A model generated the notes under the pieces. The model was not told the DNA's origin, did no database searches, and saw nothing but the letters and a program-made list of their open reading frames with translations. The position numbers were made by a program, and so were the translations under genes. Shown here piece after piece: positions 23,250 through 33,460 of a stretch of DNA of 64,000 nt (positions within the stretch are counted from its first letter, which is position 1; each line of letters starts with the position of its first letter). The stretch comes from Micrasema longulum (Eukaryota; Arthropoda; Insecta; Trichoptera; Brachycentridae). The stretch is taken from NCBI GenBank assembly GCA_022494885.1, contig JAGVSM010002780.1:18105-82104 (forward strand), read 5' to 3'.

Positions 23250-23612
23250 TAAAATAAATATATATTTAAATAAAACCACTTTGTTTTTAACCACTAATAT
23301 ATTTTTTTACACCAACCGGTTTCAAAGCAAACAAGCTTCTTCGTCAAGAATCGGGTTGTGGTCCCGTGGCTAGTGTTGCGGACTCACGGGCCAGAGGCCC
23401 GAGATTCAAACTCCACTCTACCCCAACTTGATTTCCATTTTCTAATAGTGAGTTATTTACAACTCGTTGAAAATCGTCACCTTGACAAAGAAGCTTGTTT
23501 GCTTTGAAACCGGTCGGTGAAAAATAAAAATTAGTGGTTAAAAACAAAGTTGTTTTATTTATTTTATTATAATGGATAACAACAAAGTTAGTGCTTCAAA
23601 TATAAACTTTCT
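23250..23612. repeat. Foldback FB-R, copy 1, with a SINE in its loop
   Basis: The left arm (to 23347) reads TTTTTAACCACTAAT and ACCGGTTTCAAAGCAAACAA then GCTTCTTCGTCAAG. The right arm (from 23479) reads CTTGACAAAGAAGCTTGTTT, GCTTTGAAACCGGTCGGTG, ATTAGTGGTTAAAAAC and TTATTATAATGGATAACAAC. The loop is occupied by SINE-B copy 2. Relatives at 32297-32451 and 45627-45715. Confidence 0.82.
23349..23474 (+). mobile_element. SINE-B, copy 2, 3'-shortened
   Basis: The head reads GGTTGTGGTCCCGTGGCTAG, GGACTCACGGGCCAGAGGCC and B-box-like GAGATTCAAACTCC. The body reads CTAATAGTGAGTTATTTACA and ACTCGTTGAAAAT. It sits between the two arms of FB-R. The 3' part seen in copies 1 and 4 is missing. Confidence 0.85.
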
Positions 23613-24507
23613 TTATTTACAATTCAAATATTCTTTTTTAGCAATTCCCGATTGGAAATCATCTATGCCGTGTTGTGTCGTTTTAAAATGAAGAAATACT
23701 GCTGGGATCTTAAAGAAACAGGATGTGATCACATTTCATGAGTAAGGAGCATATGCTTGTGTAAATAGCAAATGCATTACTTAAAAATTGAATTATTTTC
23801 CATTTGTCAGATTGTCAAAGAAATTAAAATGGACATTTTGTTAGTGTTGCCAGGGTAGTAAATTGTTTTACGCTACTTTGCTTATCTAGTGAGAGAACTA
23901 TTGGAAATTGGACCTCTCGGATTATACAACGCTGTGGTGGACATTTGACTGACATTATCCTTCAAACATCAAATATTATTTAACATGAAATAAAAATATC
24001 CGTTTTATGTAGAATAAAATATGTTTTATTTGTTAAGTTCAAAGTTCATTCATTAAATAACTTATATTAAATGACCCTTTACTTATCTACTATGTTGTGA
24101 CAATCAATGTTTCCACGTGTACAATAAAATTTAAGAGAAATTAACAAATTGCTTTTTTTTAAATATAATTATCGTACATTTGTATTATGATTATATTTTT
24201 CACGATCTGGCAACATTACGCAGCGACTTCACGCATGCGTGCGGCGAAAGTGGAGCAAAGTGGGTTTTTTTTTACACAGTCTGATATATTCAAATAATAT
24301 GATTCTACGCTCTTTCTGGACTATTCTCAATTCTATGGGTACCTAAATCATAAAAAATGTTTACCTGAAGTTTCAAGGTATGGAACTAAGAACCCGTGCA
24401 TAGATTATTTGAAGTCCTAACAGAAAACGCCTTAGTAGCGTTTTTAACCATTGTGGACTTTACCAATATTTCGTAAATTAATTATTATTTTTATGAATAT
24501 GTTTTTG
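23613..24507. other. AT-rich stretch without recognised feature
   Basis: No gene or family member recognised on either strand. Confidence 0.4.
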
Positions 24508-24638
24508 GCACTACAACAGGCCAGGAAGCCTAATTACAGTGGTGAATTACAACACAGAATACCCAGGCTTGAGAAAACTCGCATTAAATTTTTGTGTTCC
24601 CACCGGGAATCGAACCCGGAACCTTACGTGTGTGACAA
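24508..24638 (-). mobile_element. SINE-A, copy 3, 5'-truncated
   Basis: Minus strand: ACGTAAGGTTCCGGGTTCGA (B box), TTTTCTCAAGCCTGGGTATT, CACCACTGTAATTAGGCTTC and CTGGCCTGTTGTAGTGCC. The A box and the first ~35 bases of the tRNA head are missing, so the copy cannot be transcribed from its own internal promoter. The 5' truncation is typical of target-primed insertion. Confidence 0.87.
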
Positions 24639-24879
24639 TATATGAATACGCATACCTTTTACCTATACATACACATACATATCACATTAATTGTTTTTTT
24701 TTCAAGAAAGTTATATAATATCACTAGTATTAAATAAAATTTCCGACCAAACGTGCCATAAAACACAAATATGAGAGATAAGTACCTAGAATTTTCCTTA
24801 AAATTATTTTCTAAAAGACTAGGAATTCGTTAAAGAATGACAGCAAAGTATTCCAGAAATCGGAAGGTGCGCCAATTTC

Positions 24880-25080
24880 CAGTTGCACAGCCCCAGGCGA
24901 GACTTGGGAAAGGGTGTTGGTGTTACGCAAGGCTGTTATTAGGAGAAAGGGTGTTATTAAGAAAGGGGGTGTTATCGGGGTGGGTGTGAAGGCTGCTCGG
25001 CAGTGATAGAGCGGGACGCGCCAAGCTGGAAAATTACTTCGAAGGGTGGCCCCTGCCCACGAAACCCGCCTCATGGTCAA
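24880..25080. repeat. GC-richer imperfect tandem repeat
   Basis: Several imperfect units of about 17 bases such as GGTGTTATTAGGAGAAAG, GGTGTTATTAAGAAAGG and GGTGTTATCGGGG between 24912 and 24990. The 89-codon minus-strand frame across it is repeat-derived and resembles no protein. Confidence 0.45.
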
Positions 25081-25763
25081 CCGAAACTATACTGAAAGAA
25101 GTTCATCATTTTTCTTTTCTCGCCGCTAACAGATTGACGAGAAACGTACGCCGAATGATTCGTGATGGTTCGAAGGAAGATTGAAAAATGAGGAACAAAA
25201 TATCTAACCCCCAGAAGTACACGGTGGTATGTTTACATCGGCCATTTTGCTGGAAAGCAAAAAAAACTTTTTACAATTTATTTAGAGGATACGTGGTGTG
25301 ACTTTTCTTTACACAGACATATTCACATATTTACATATTTTCTCCCTGCATTATGGCACTAGAACAATGATTTATTATTTAATAAATTGATTCACTGAGT
25401 AACACAAAAGGTTCAATATTTGTATATTCCATTGCCCAAAAAAAATCTGTTTAAAACAAATTCATCTATCGTACCTGCCATAAATTTAACTTACTCTGTC
25501 CTCATTTAGAAATTAGATCTTCAACCTTCTTACAGCGTTCTTCTTTTTTTCCTTTTGAATATTTCATGTTTTCCTCTTTATTGTGTAATAATATGTTCTA
25601 TAATTATAGTTTACAACTTTAACTGGATATATGTACGTTTTTTAAATATTTTAATGTTTTTTATTCAACAACTGTTGTTACTATTTTTAAAAAAAATACG
25701 TTATAAATATCAATCATAGACGTGCCCCTATTGTTCGATTTTGTTTTTTTAAACTTTTTTTGA
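25081..25763. other. AT-rich stretch without recognised feature
   Basis: Nothing supported. Confidence 0.4.
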
Positions 25764-26135
25764 CAGGGTTACGAATGATGAAATCAGGCAAGAGTGTAAA
25801 TCTGAGTCAAGTATAATTGATAAGATTAAAAAAGGGTCTCTGAGATGGTTTGGTCACGTAGAACGAATGGACGAAGAAAGAATGGTAAAATAAGTATATA
25901 TGACGAAAAAGAACGGCAACGTGAGACGAGGACGACCAAAGAAGACGTGGCATGATCAGATAAACCAAAATATTAAGTCTGGTCATGTCAAAAGCAGACA
26001 GAACCGAAGGGCATGTATGACAAGATGTATGAATGTGGAAGAAGCTAGGAATGTATGCCAGGATAGACGTGTGTGGCGGTCCATTCTCTCTGCCTACCTC
26101 TACGGGGAAATGACGTGATAGTAGTAGTAGTAGTA
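25764..26135 (+). mobile_element. LINE C-terminus (RTE-like), copy 2, (TAG)n tail
   Basis: The frame from about 25767 reads VTNDEIRQECK, SSIIDKIKKGSLRWFGHVER, a TAA stop, RRGRPKKTWHDQI and SILSAYLYGEMT then TGA. It is clearly the same family as 11160-11945. Immediately after the stop comes (TAG)n at 26119-26137, where the other copy has (GTTT)n. It is 5'-truncated at 25764, just past the point where copy 1 has its internal stop. Confidence 0.88.
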
Positions 26136-26529
26136 GTGTTTTTTTTTAATAAATTGTATTTTATAGGAGCTAGAACTATCTAAAAATCCCAAAGAGCGCC
26201 TAGTTTCATCTGCCGTATTAGGGAGTACTCTATTAAAAAATGACAACTATTTAAAAAAAAAAAAAACGTGCCGGCACAGAAAATTTCTTAAGGTGATTCT
26301 AAACGAAAATTTGAAATTGATTATTCAGAGATAACGCTTTCATAATATTGTATTTCAAAAAATCCATTTTTACGTTTATTTTCAATGGAAATTTTACAAA
26401 ACTTGTTTTGCGAAAACTTTTTACTATATTGATTGTTACAAATACCATAACAATATAATTTACGTCATTTTCACAAAATGGTGTATAAAACAAAAAATAT
26501 TCATCTTATTTTTTGTTCAAGTATTGAGC

Positions 26530-26890
26530 TACAAAGTTGTCGCCGACCCTAAAACGGCTTCCATATGTGGAGAGACTGGAATCTCTCGGTCTCACAACGC
26601 AGCAGGAACGGCGAGAAAGGGGTGACCTAATAGAGACTTACAAGATACTCAACAGGCACTATAGTTGCCCAAATGTGGATCCCATGTTCAAGTTTAAACA
26701 AGATACTCGTCTTCGAGGCCACAGTCTCAGGCTGGAGAAAACGAGATTCAATCTGAATCCACGGAAGCATTTCCTGAGCAATAGGGTTGTTGATGGTTGA
26801 AATAAGCTGCCACAAGAGCTGATCTCAATGTGTAGTCTGAATGGGTTCAAAAATGGACTTGATTTGTTTCGAAAAAGTCAAAAGGCGCCA
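26530..26890 (+). mobile_element. LINE C-terminus (L2/CR1-like), one in-frame stop
   Basis: One continuous frame: SPTLKRLPYVERLESLGLTT, QQERRERGDLIETYKILNR, RLRGHSLRLEKTRFNLNPRK and HFLSNRVVDG, then TGA, then NKLPQELISMCSLNGFKN. The pattern LPYxxRLxxLGLxxLxxRRxRGDLIxxYKI ... RxHxxxLxKxRxRLxxRKxFFxNRVVxxWNxLP is the classic end of L2/CR1-type elements; the TGA replaces the conserved Trp. Its composition is GC-richer than the flanks and it is better preserved than most copies here, suggesting a comparatively young insertion. Confidence 0.88.
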
Positions 26891-27459
26891 ACAACTAACT
26901 TTCGTTTAAATAGATTTAGCATATCAGCTTTAAGCTGCTCGCTTGAAATTAACATAATAAAATTAACTGAAAAAAGCCAAATTTATAATAACGACAGTGT
27001 ACTACTGGAGGTGCGATCGCAGACCGTAAAAAACTTTCAATTTCCGGTTTAAAAAAAAAGCAACGTTAAACGGGGAAAACTAGGAGGATATCAATTTTTA
27101 AGATAAATATTAAAAATTTACTCTTATCATTATTTTACATTATATAATTTGAATCGGCATTCGGTGTCAGAATACAATTCTGTGTGTAAAATAGAACTAT
27201 TCTCGATCCATCATAAAGTCGACCTGCGATCGCGCTTGTCTACGCCTCCTCCCCCACTACTAACTTAACACTTTTAATCCAGATTAATCAATTGAATAAA
27301 ATTAATTCATTCATTTTATTTATAATTTAATTTTAATTGTCTACTCAAATTGAAAAAAAATATAGCAATTTATACATTCGATGATGATGATAATAAATAT
27401 GGTTATAATATTGGAATATAAATATTGAATTTTATGTGGCATCAGATTTATCAAATCGA

Positions 27460-27795
27460 TTATAGATGTGATCCATAATTGAAAATATCATCATTGTCAT
27501 TTAAAAAAAGATAATCTTCCTCAAATGACCAACTTGAAACATCTAAATCCAATGAATCTTCATTATTGTTCTCGAGTTCATCAACAATATGATCGACATT
27601 CCAAAATTTTTGCTCAATACTAATAATACGTCTAATGAAATTATTCCAATGGTTTGGTCTAATTCTTTCAATACCTTCTTGAATAAGTGTTCTCTCATCA
27701 CTTATATTAAAAGTGGTTTTGTTAACTTTTACGCGGTGCTTTATCATCGACCACACCAATTCAATTGGGTTTAATTCGCAATGAATTTTGCCTGA
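27460..27795 (-). pseudogene. IS630/Tc1-like transposase C-terminus
   Basis: Minus strand: HCELNPIELVWSMIKHRVKV, NKTTFNISDERTLIQEGIER, then FWNVDHIVDELENNNED and an acidic tail to a stop at about 27462. CxLNPIExxWSxxKxxVxxxNTTF is the region around the last catalytic acid in IS630/Tc1/mariner-type transposases common in insects, here followed by the usual DxxVDE acidic tail. The open frame from 27759 is intact, but everything N-terminal (DDE residues 1 and 2, helix-turn-helix) is missing, so the gene is dead or truncated. Confidence 0.82.
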
Positions 27796-28249
27796 GAGTA
27801 TCTATCGAGACAAAAACACTCGTCCGGGTTCTTGTTCTGTCATATTTCACACACATAATTGTACTCGTATTTACCATTCCGCCAGAACACAGAAACATAT
27901 TCGTTTCGTGTAAAGGCATAAAATATGTTTCATATTAAAATAACATAAAGTGGAAAGGAGAGGAAAAATTCTCTTTTTGAAATATAAACCTTTTAAGCTT
28001 TATAAGCAAGGTAAAAAATAAGGCAACATAAAAAAAATAAAGCAGGAGAGGTAATTCAATAATATTATTATAATCAGCGCCATTTTGAAATTATTACGTA
28101 CTGGCAACTTCATTTTGAACGGCATTTTTTAAATTTATTATTTGTAAGTACCTATATACGGCATGATTAAAAAAAACTCTGTATCCCGGATGTAACTTCT
28201 ACAACCCGAATTTCAACGAAATTCAATCTTCAATTCCGTGAATAGAATT
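27796..28249. other. AT-rich stretch without recognised feature
   Basis: No N-terminal continuation of the transposase and no repeat family recognised. Confidence 0.4.
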
Positions 28250-28502
28250 CAGGCTCGAGACGTATTCCTTACTTCTGAGCAGTTATTACAAACGCTATCT
28301 TCACCGGTACATATCGAGACGGTATAAAGTAACATCGATATTTATGTACGAAAATGAGTATATTTGTATGGAAATTTATAGTATCTTCGTCGGTAACCTA
28401 AGATTGAACATGTTTAGAAAAAAAAATGTCAACATATTCAATGTTTACTTTGAAGATAAGATTGAAGATTAATTTTAACTTCCCATTAGGATATGGGCCC
28501 TG
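28250..28502 (+). repeat. CAGGGCC-ended repeat (family C), copy 2 (uninterrupted)
   Basis: It begins CAGGCTCGAGACG and ends TATGGGCCCTG. Internal blocks are GGTACATATCGAGACGGTAT, TTTATGTACGAAAATGAGTA, AGTATCTTCGTCGGTAACCT and GATTGAACATGTTT. It is contiguous where the copy at 43004-44016 is split by about 760 bp. Probably a non-autonomous DNA transposon. Confidence 0.78.
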
Positions 28503-28855
28503 ATGTCCTACGACACCGACGAAAATTAGAATATTTTATTTGATCATACCGTAATTCTATTATTTTTTTATTTTTATATAAATATTTTATGAGTATTATT
28601 ATTAGAAGTGAATATTAAGCGAGTATTATTATTAGTGAATCGTATAGTATATACCTTAATAAAGACAAAAAGCATTTGAGAAAAGAAAGAGAAAGACATC
28701 TATTTAATATTTTTAACTATACAACAACATGTCAATCTTCAGTTGCTGGCTGCTATTTTTTAATATCTTCAACAAAATTGCTCGCAACTATTTTTCCTAT
28801 TTTTTAACTTAACTTTTTTAACTGTATTTTTTTTGTTTAAATGTATTATTGCTCC
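28503..28855. other. AT-rich stretch without recognised feature
   Basis: Includes a duplicated GAGTATTATTATTAG (28591 and 28620); otherwise nothing. Confidence 0.4.
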
Positions 28856-29346
28856 TTAAGGCTGTAGTCTAATAATAGTAAGGCAATCATACGATTTTGT
28901 CATTTTAATACGCCGTTCTTTCAAAATCACGCCATTAAAAAAGTTAAGAATATAAATATTAGATAAAATCATTTTCTTATGTTTCTGACAAAAAATGAAC
29001 TTAAAAGTTTTATTTAACTAAAACGTAATAACTTTTCGAGCGGCAGATTACGCCTCTTGAAATTAAGGCTATGTTTAGGTACGTCGGTACTCCTATAAAG
29101 ACAAAGTACTTTAGAGAAATATATTCTAATGAATTGAATGGGAAAGTTATTAAACAAAAAACTTAAATTTCCGTTTTTAACGCTTTTTAAACAAGCTTTT
29201 GAAATTGCACAAATTTTGTGGTATTTTTCTTTTATTATGGGTTAAAAATACCTTCAATAATCGTTAAAAAATAAACATTGTTGAGATAATAGTTTAGTTC
29301 AAACGCTTTTACATGTAGTAATCTTTTTTTTCAAAATGAATGTTTT

Positions 29347-29470
29347 GGTTGTAAATATTTCATTTCTACAATTTGTTTTTAAACAATTTTACTGTCATCA
29401 AAATGCCGATACAATTTTTAAAATTTTGCTCAATACATCTACCTACTGTAGAAATGAAATATTTACAACT
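29347..29470. repeat. Perfect 24 bp inverted repeat around 76 bp loop
   Basis: GGTTGTAAATATTTCATTTC TACA at 29347-29370 and its near-exact reverse complement TGTAGAAATGAAATATTTAC AACT at 29447-29470. It may be the arms of a small foldback nested inside copy 2 of family E. Confidence 0.7.
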
Positions 29471-29596
29471 AAAAGAATTTTCGAAAACCCAAATCTAAAG
29501 TTATTTTCAATAATAACTTTCCTGTTCAATTAGTTATGCATACTTCAATCATTTGAACAAATTTTATTAAAATCTCTTCTTCTTTTCCACATGCGC

Positions 29597-30027
29597 TCCT
29601 AAGTGGAGCATGTGGACATCACCAGTTGCCTCCAGGAGACCCTATCGACAGCTACCACTCTCGCCTCCTCCCGCGTCAATCCAGCGCCCCTGAGTTCCGC
29701 CGAATAAAGTCGAAAGATCGTCATCGACGGCCTTTCAAGACGGAGCGAGCCCGCGGGTTTAAAGATGAGGCAACATGGGTTTAGGCTCTCCTGAGACATG
29801 CGCAGCACGTGTCCAAGCCAGGTCCACAGCTGCATCCTTAAGATGCTCGTTATAAGAAGCTGCTGCGTAAATTCTCGGACTTCAGTGTTAGTTATAAAAT
29901 CGAACCACCTTATACCTAATATTCTCCTCAAGCACTTACTCTCAAAGCTCAGAAGTTTGGTGTTCTAAGCTTTGGTAAGATGCCAAGATTTGCACCCATA
30001 TAGGAGTACTGGCATTATACAAGAGTT
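29597..30027 (-). mobile_element. LINE 3' portion (minus) of a twin-primed insertion
   Basis: Minus strand from 30027: NSCIMPVLLYGCKSWHLTKA, a stop, then LLSFESKCLRRILGIRWFD, LWTWLGHVLRMSQESLNP, GAGLTREEARVVAVDRVSWR and QLVMSTCST with a stop near 29600. LxYGCxxW, CLRxILxIRWxDxxTN, WLGHVLRM and DRxxWRxLV are the post-RT C-terminal blocks of non-LTR elements. It joins head-to-head at 30019-30027 with its own upstream segment in opposite orientation. Confidence 0.85.
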
Positions 30028-30356
30028 GAATTATCAACATTTCAGGAAATTGTTGACACACTGAAGGAAAACTCTACTCGTCTGGGTCTTAATACAAGCA
30101 TATAACTAAAAAGACTCTGATTATGTGCAACAAATCCTGTCCTGACACTTATCAGCCTCTATATAATAATGGACAGAGGATCGAGAAAATTGGCGGCTTT
30201 AAATACTTGGGAGTTCATATAACTGAGGTTGGAAGCATGCACAAAAAGCTCGCAACCCGCCTAGGAATTGCTGTAGCAACTTTTAACATGATGCGTGTTG
30301 TCTAGAGCTCTAGACTTTACACGGTCAAAACGAAATACCGATTATTTAACTCTTGT
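30020..30356 (+). mobile_element. Inverted 5' portion of the same LINE copy
   Basis: Plus strand: STFQEIVDTLKENSTRLGLN, then after a frameshift KKTLIMCNKSCPDTYQP, QRIEKIGGFKYLGVHITEVG, RLGIAVATFNMMRVV, a stop, and SSRLYTVKTKYRLFNSC. The last residues, LFNSC, overlap the first residues of the minus-strand part (NSCIMPVLLYGC). The nonamer AACTCTTGT is present at both break points (30348-30356 plus; 30027-30019 minus). This is the expected outcome of twin priming during retrotransposition. Confidence 0.87.
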
Positions 30357-30406
30357 TAGTTAAATACATAGTCTTTAAATGAGTACCTACCAATATAACT
30401 CAGTTT

Positions 30407-30835
30407 ATATTTAAATTTATTTCAACAGAGAGAGAAAACATTTTTGAGAAGAGGAATAAAGAAGTCTAGGCATTTAGAGGGCTTATAACATGTCATTGGC
30501 TGGTTTAAGTGGCCACTTTACACACTGTGTAACATTCACCATTCTGCCCATGTTTGAACATCCACATTTTTTCAACTCTTCCATCTGCTGACTTTTGTGA
30601 AGTTAAAGATCTGAAACCTTTATCACGTGGGTGAGATTCATCCGGCTGAACCAAATCACCTACTAGGCAACGCTTGAAAGCCAATTTTCCAATTTTGATA
30701 CTTCATCTTTTAATCTTTTTCTTCCCAAAAATGTTTTCCCTCTCTGTTGAAATAAATTGCAATATGAACAACTCCCTACGGAGGAAATCCGGCCAGTCTG
30801 CAAGCATTTGGACATACTTAAACATTGTTGAATTA
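30407..30835. repeat. Foldback FB-D, copy 2, with 12 bp direct repeats
   Basis: Contains CAACAGAGAGAGAAAAC, TGTCATTGGCTGGTTTAAGT, GGCCACTTTACACACTGTGT, TCACGTGGGTGAGATTCATC, TTTTCCCTCTCTGTTGAAAT and CTGCAAGCATTTGGACATAC. TAACTCAGTTTA occurs on both sides (about 30397 and 30837), and the sequence beyond it continues the right arm of family E, so the insertion point is well defined. Confidence 0.85.
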
Positions 30836-31062
30836 ACTCAGTTTAGTCTAAATTTCAAGAGGCGTAATCTGTTGATCGAAAAGTAATACTTATATTTCAG
30901 TCATATAAAACTATTAGGCACATTTTTTTCATAAAAGTTTTAGGAAAAATCAGTATTTCAATGTAATGTTTCTTTTTTTAATTTAAATTTAATTTTAATA
31001 GCGTGAACACGAACGGCGTTTTAAAATGGCAAAAATCGTATGATTTCCTTTACCAGACTATC

Positions 31063-31841
31063 TTCATGATAAAATGTTACGTACATATTTTACTTTTCAC
31101 GTTTAAATTATAGAATACTTTTCACTTAAAAAAGAAAGAAGTCGCACGTAATACATATATATATATATATATATTTTGTGACAATAGCTTAGAATATATA
31201 TTTCGGAAAACCTTTCGGCCTTCCGGAAAAACATCTTTCTATTCAGGTATGATTAAGTAAACGTGTCTTATAAATAATAAAAATCTAATACCTTTACAGC
31301 GAAAAGATGGGGCATTAGATTGAATATCCGACCGGCCACTAATGCGTACAAAAGAAAGCGCTGAAGAATGGGCGGCGAGACTTGTGTGACATCAAAGGTC
31401 TTAGGGCCGAATCGTGGAGCGAATTCTAAGGGGGCGGGGGGTGGGGGAAACATGTGGAAAGCTACTGAAAAAACAACCTCACTGAGACATTACAGAGATA
31501 AGGACGTCATCTAAACGACAGAGAAAGTGTTTCATTTGAAAAACTTTCTGAGTTCAAGCAAATAGTTTACAAAAACAATACACAGTTAATTGATACCGTA
31601 ATGAATATTAAAAACACAAGTCTTCACATAATTACACCCGACAATGGTTAATACTGAATATTTGAAATTTGCGTATTGAATCGTACAACTAAGTCTTGAG
31701 TGTTTTAATTGATTATTAGTTATGTTGATATATTTTTGCTAGATGTTTAAGCCAACCAGATGTGACAGTCGTATCTGGCTTGAAAATCTAGTGCGAAAAT
31801 ATGTCATAAAAGACAGCATTCAGTTTGTGTAACGCAATTAA
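31063..31841. other. No gene; (TA)n run and small GC-rich patch
   Basis: An alternating TA run lies at 31157-31174. A GC-richer patch (31330-31450) ends in GGGGGCGGGGGGTGGGGG, a G-run tract able in principle to form a quadruplex. No coding feature. Confidence 0.4.
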
Positions 31842-32296
31842 GGCTGTAGTCTGGTAAAACGCATGCAAAATGAGGAAATCATACAATTTTGTCATTTTAA
31901 AACGAATGTTTTTTTTTTTTAATCGCACAATAATAAAAAAATAAAAAAACATAAATTAGATAAAAACAATATTTTTTAAAAGTATTTTTATTAAAAATAT
32001 ACTTAAAAGTTTTATGTAACTGAAATATAATTACTTTAAGACCGGCAGATTACGCCATTTCAAATTTAGGCTAAACTTAGGTATCTGGGATCTTAATATC
32101 GGTAACAATAAGGGCAGGTATGAAGGTCATAAATACGCAAATAAGATGTTGTTATAAATTAAATATTACAACCAGAAGTATCTTCTTTAAAAAAGAAAAA
32201 AGTATACAATTCTATAAAAAAAAGTTTGAACTAAAATAGTTCAAAAAAATACCGAAGTATTACCGAAGGCATAATTTTACGTAGAAAGAAAGGAAA
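31842..32296. repeat. TTAA foldback (family E), copy 3, right part lost
   Basis: Starts after TTAA (31838-31841) with GGCTGTAGTCTGGTAAAACG. It continues through GACCGGCAGATTACGCCATT and GGGCAGGTATGAAGGTCATA, and stops abruptly after AAGGAAAATTTTG where FB-R copy 2 begins. The right terminal arm is absent. Confidence 0.82.
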
Positions 32297-32451
32297 ATTT
32301 TGTGGTTATTCATTATAATAAAATACATGAAACAACGTTGTTTTTAACCACTAATTTTTATTTTGAAAAAAGCTTGTTTGCTTTGAAACCGGTCGGTGAA
32401 AAATAAAAATTAGTGTTTAAAAACAAAGTTGTTTTATTTATTTTATTACTA
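32297..32451. repeat. Foldback FB-R, copy 2
   Basis: The left arm reads GTGGTTATTCATTATAATAA and CAACGTTGTTTTTAACCACT. The right arm reads AAGCTTGTTTGCTTTGAAAC, CGGTCGGTGAAAAATAAAAA and AAAACAAAGTTGTTTTATTT. The left arm lacks the CCGGTTTC-AAGCTT half, so the hairpin is asymmetric. Confidence 0.8.
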
Positions 32452-32824
32452 TGTACTTTTGTTTACATTTAATTTCTGTACCTATACTTATATTATTTAT
32501 ATTGTGAAACGCACAATAAAAGAACAAAAACATAACATAAACTACCTGTATACGTTTGTAGAGCAGGTGATTCAATATTGGTTTGGGCGAATGAGACAAT
32601 TCATTTTATTTCTACCTACCTCCACTATCCAGTTTCTTATGGCCTTTTTGAACATTTTCCTATGAGTGATTGTTTTAATGAATAGTGGAAGTAGGTAACA
32701 GATTTAAATTACAAAATATTCAAAATCCCTTTGTCCGAAGGCGGTAATAGTTTATATTTGTTTAAGTTGTCATTGTGCTGATGTGTTGATTGTTGGGGTT
32801 GTGTCTTTCGTTTGAGTAAGAATG

Positions 32825-33460
32825 GTTTTTGAATGTGTGAGTATTGTTTTAGCATACAATTGCTTTGGTGTCATAAATTATGATTTGTGGAATATTTCTT
32901 CAGTAGATGTCTGTATCGGGACTCTAAGTATTATTTCAATAATAGATTCTTGTACAACGTGTGCATGTCACTCGCACCACCCCATCCGATTAAACCATAC
33001 TTCAAAATTGATTGTCACAATGCAAAATTATTAGTTAGTTATTTTACATTAATTATACTTCAAATTGTTTTTATTATATACATTAGACTTTTAAGTTTAT
33101 TTGTAATATTTTCCATCTACTGTTTCCACTTTAAATTTATATCAATAATTACTCCTTAGTATTTGACAGTATCTGCCCTATCCAATGTTCGGCAATTACA
33201 ATGAGTATTATGAAGATAATCATTATTGTGTAATTTGATGTTTAGATAAGCATTTTATAAATAGTTTCTAGTACTGATTTGAAATGGAATTAAGTTAGTT
33301 TTAGATTTATTAAGAATAAAATCATTTGTATCTAGCCATGACTTCACTGCATTAAGATATTTTTCGGCTTTCTTATATGTTATCTTCCATGTCTTATCAT
33401 TGAATAATAGTACGGTGTCATCAGTATCACAAATAAACCAACAACGGCTCATTCTAGTAT
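32825..33460 (-). mobile_element. LINE RT-to-C-terminus relic
   Basis: Minus strand: DTDDTVLLFNDKTWKITYKK (catalytic YADD box altered to DTDD), AVKSWLDTNDFILNKSKTNL, then in another frame RTLDRADTVKY and GVIIDINLKW, and further on LKYGLIGWGGASDMHTLYKN. These follow the order expected after the RT palm in Jockey-type elements (LNxxKT, KYLGVxID, LxYGLxxWG). Multiple frameshifts and stops. Confidence 0.78.

Larger units (their letters stand above)
28856..31062. repeat. TTAA foldback (family E), copy 2, host of nested insertions
   Basis: The left arm begins TTAAGGCTGTAGTCT at 28856, with GATTTTGTCATTTTAAT and CGGCAGATTACGCC. The right arm (30837-31062) carries the inverted blocks TTTAGTCTAAATTTC, GGCGTAATCTG, TTAAAATGGCAAAAATCG and a decayed ACCAGACTA end. 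Between the arms lie a hairpin (29347-29470), an inverted LINE copy (29600-30356) and an FB-D element (about 30407-30835). The right TTAA is lost. Confidence 0.75.

Noticed and set aside
24811..25080. 89-codon minus-strand frame with Thr/Pro-rich region
   Set aside because: Open because of an imperfect GGTGTTATTA tandem repeat; no recognisable domain.
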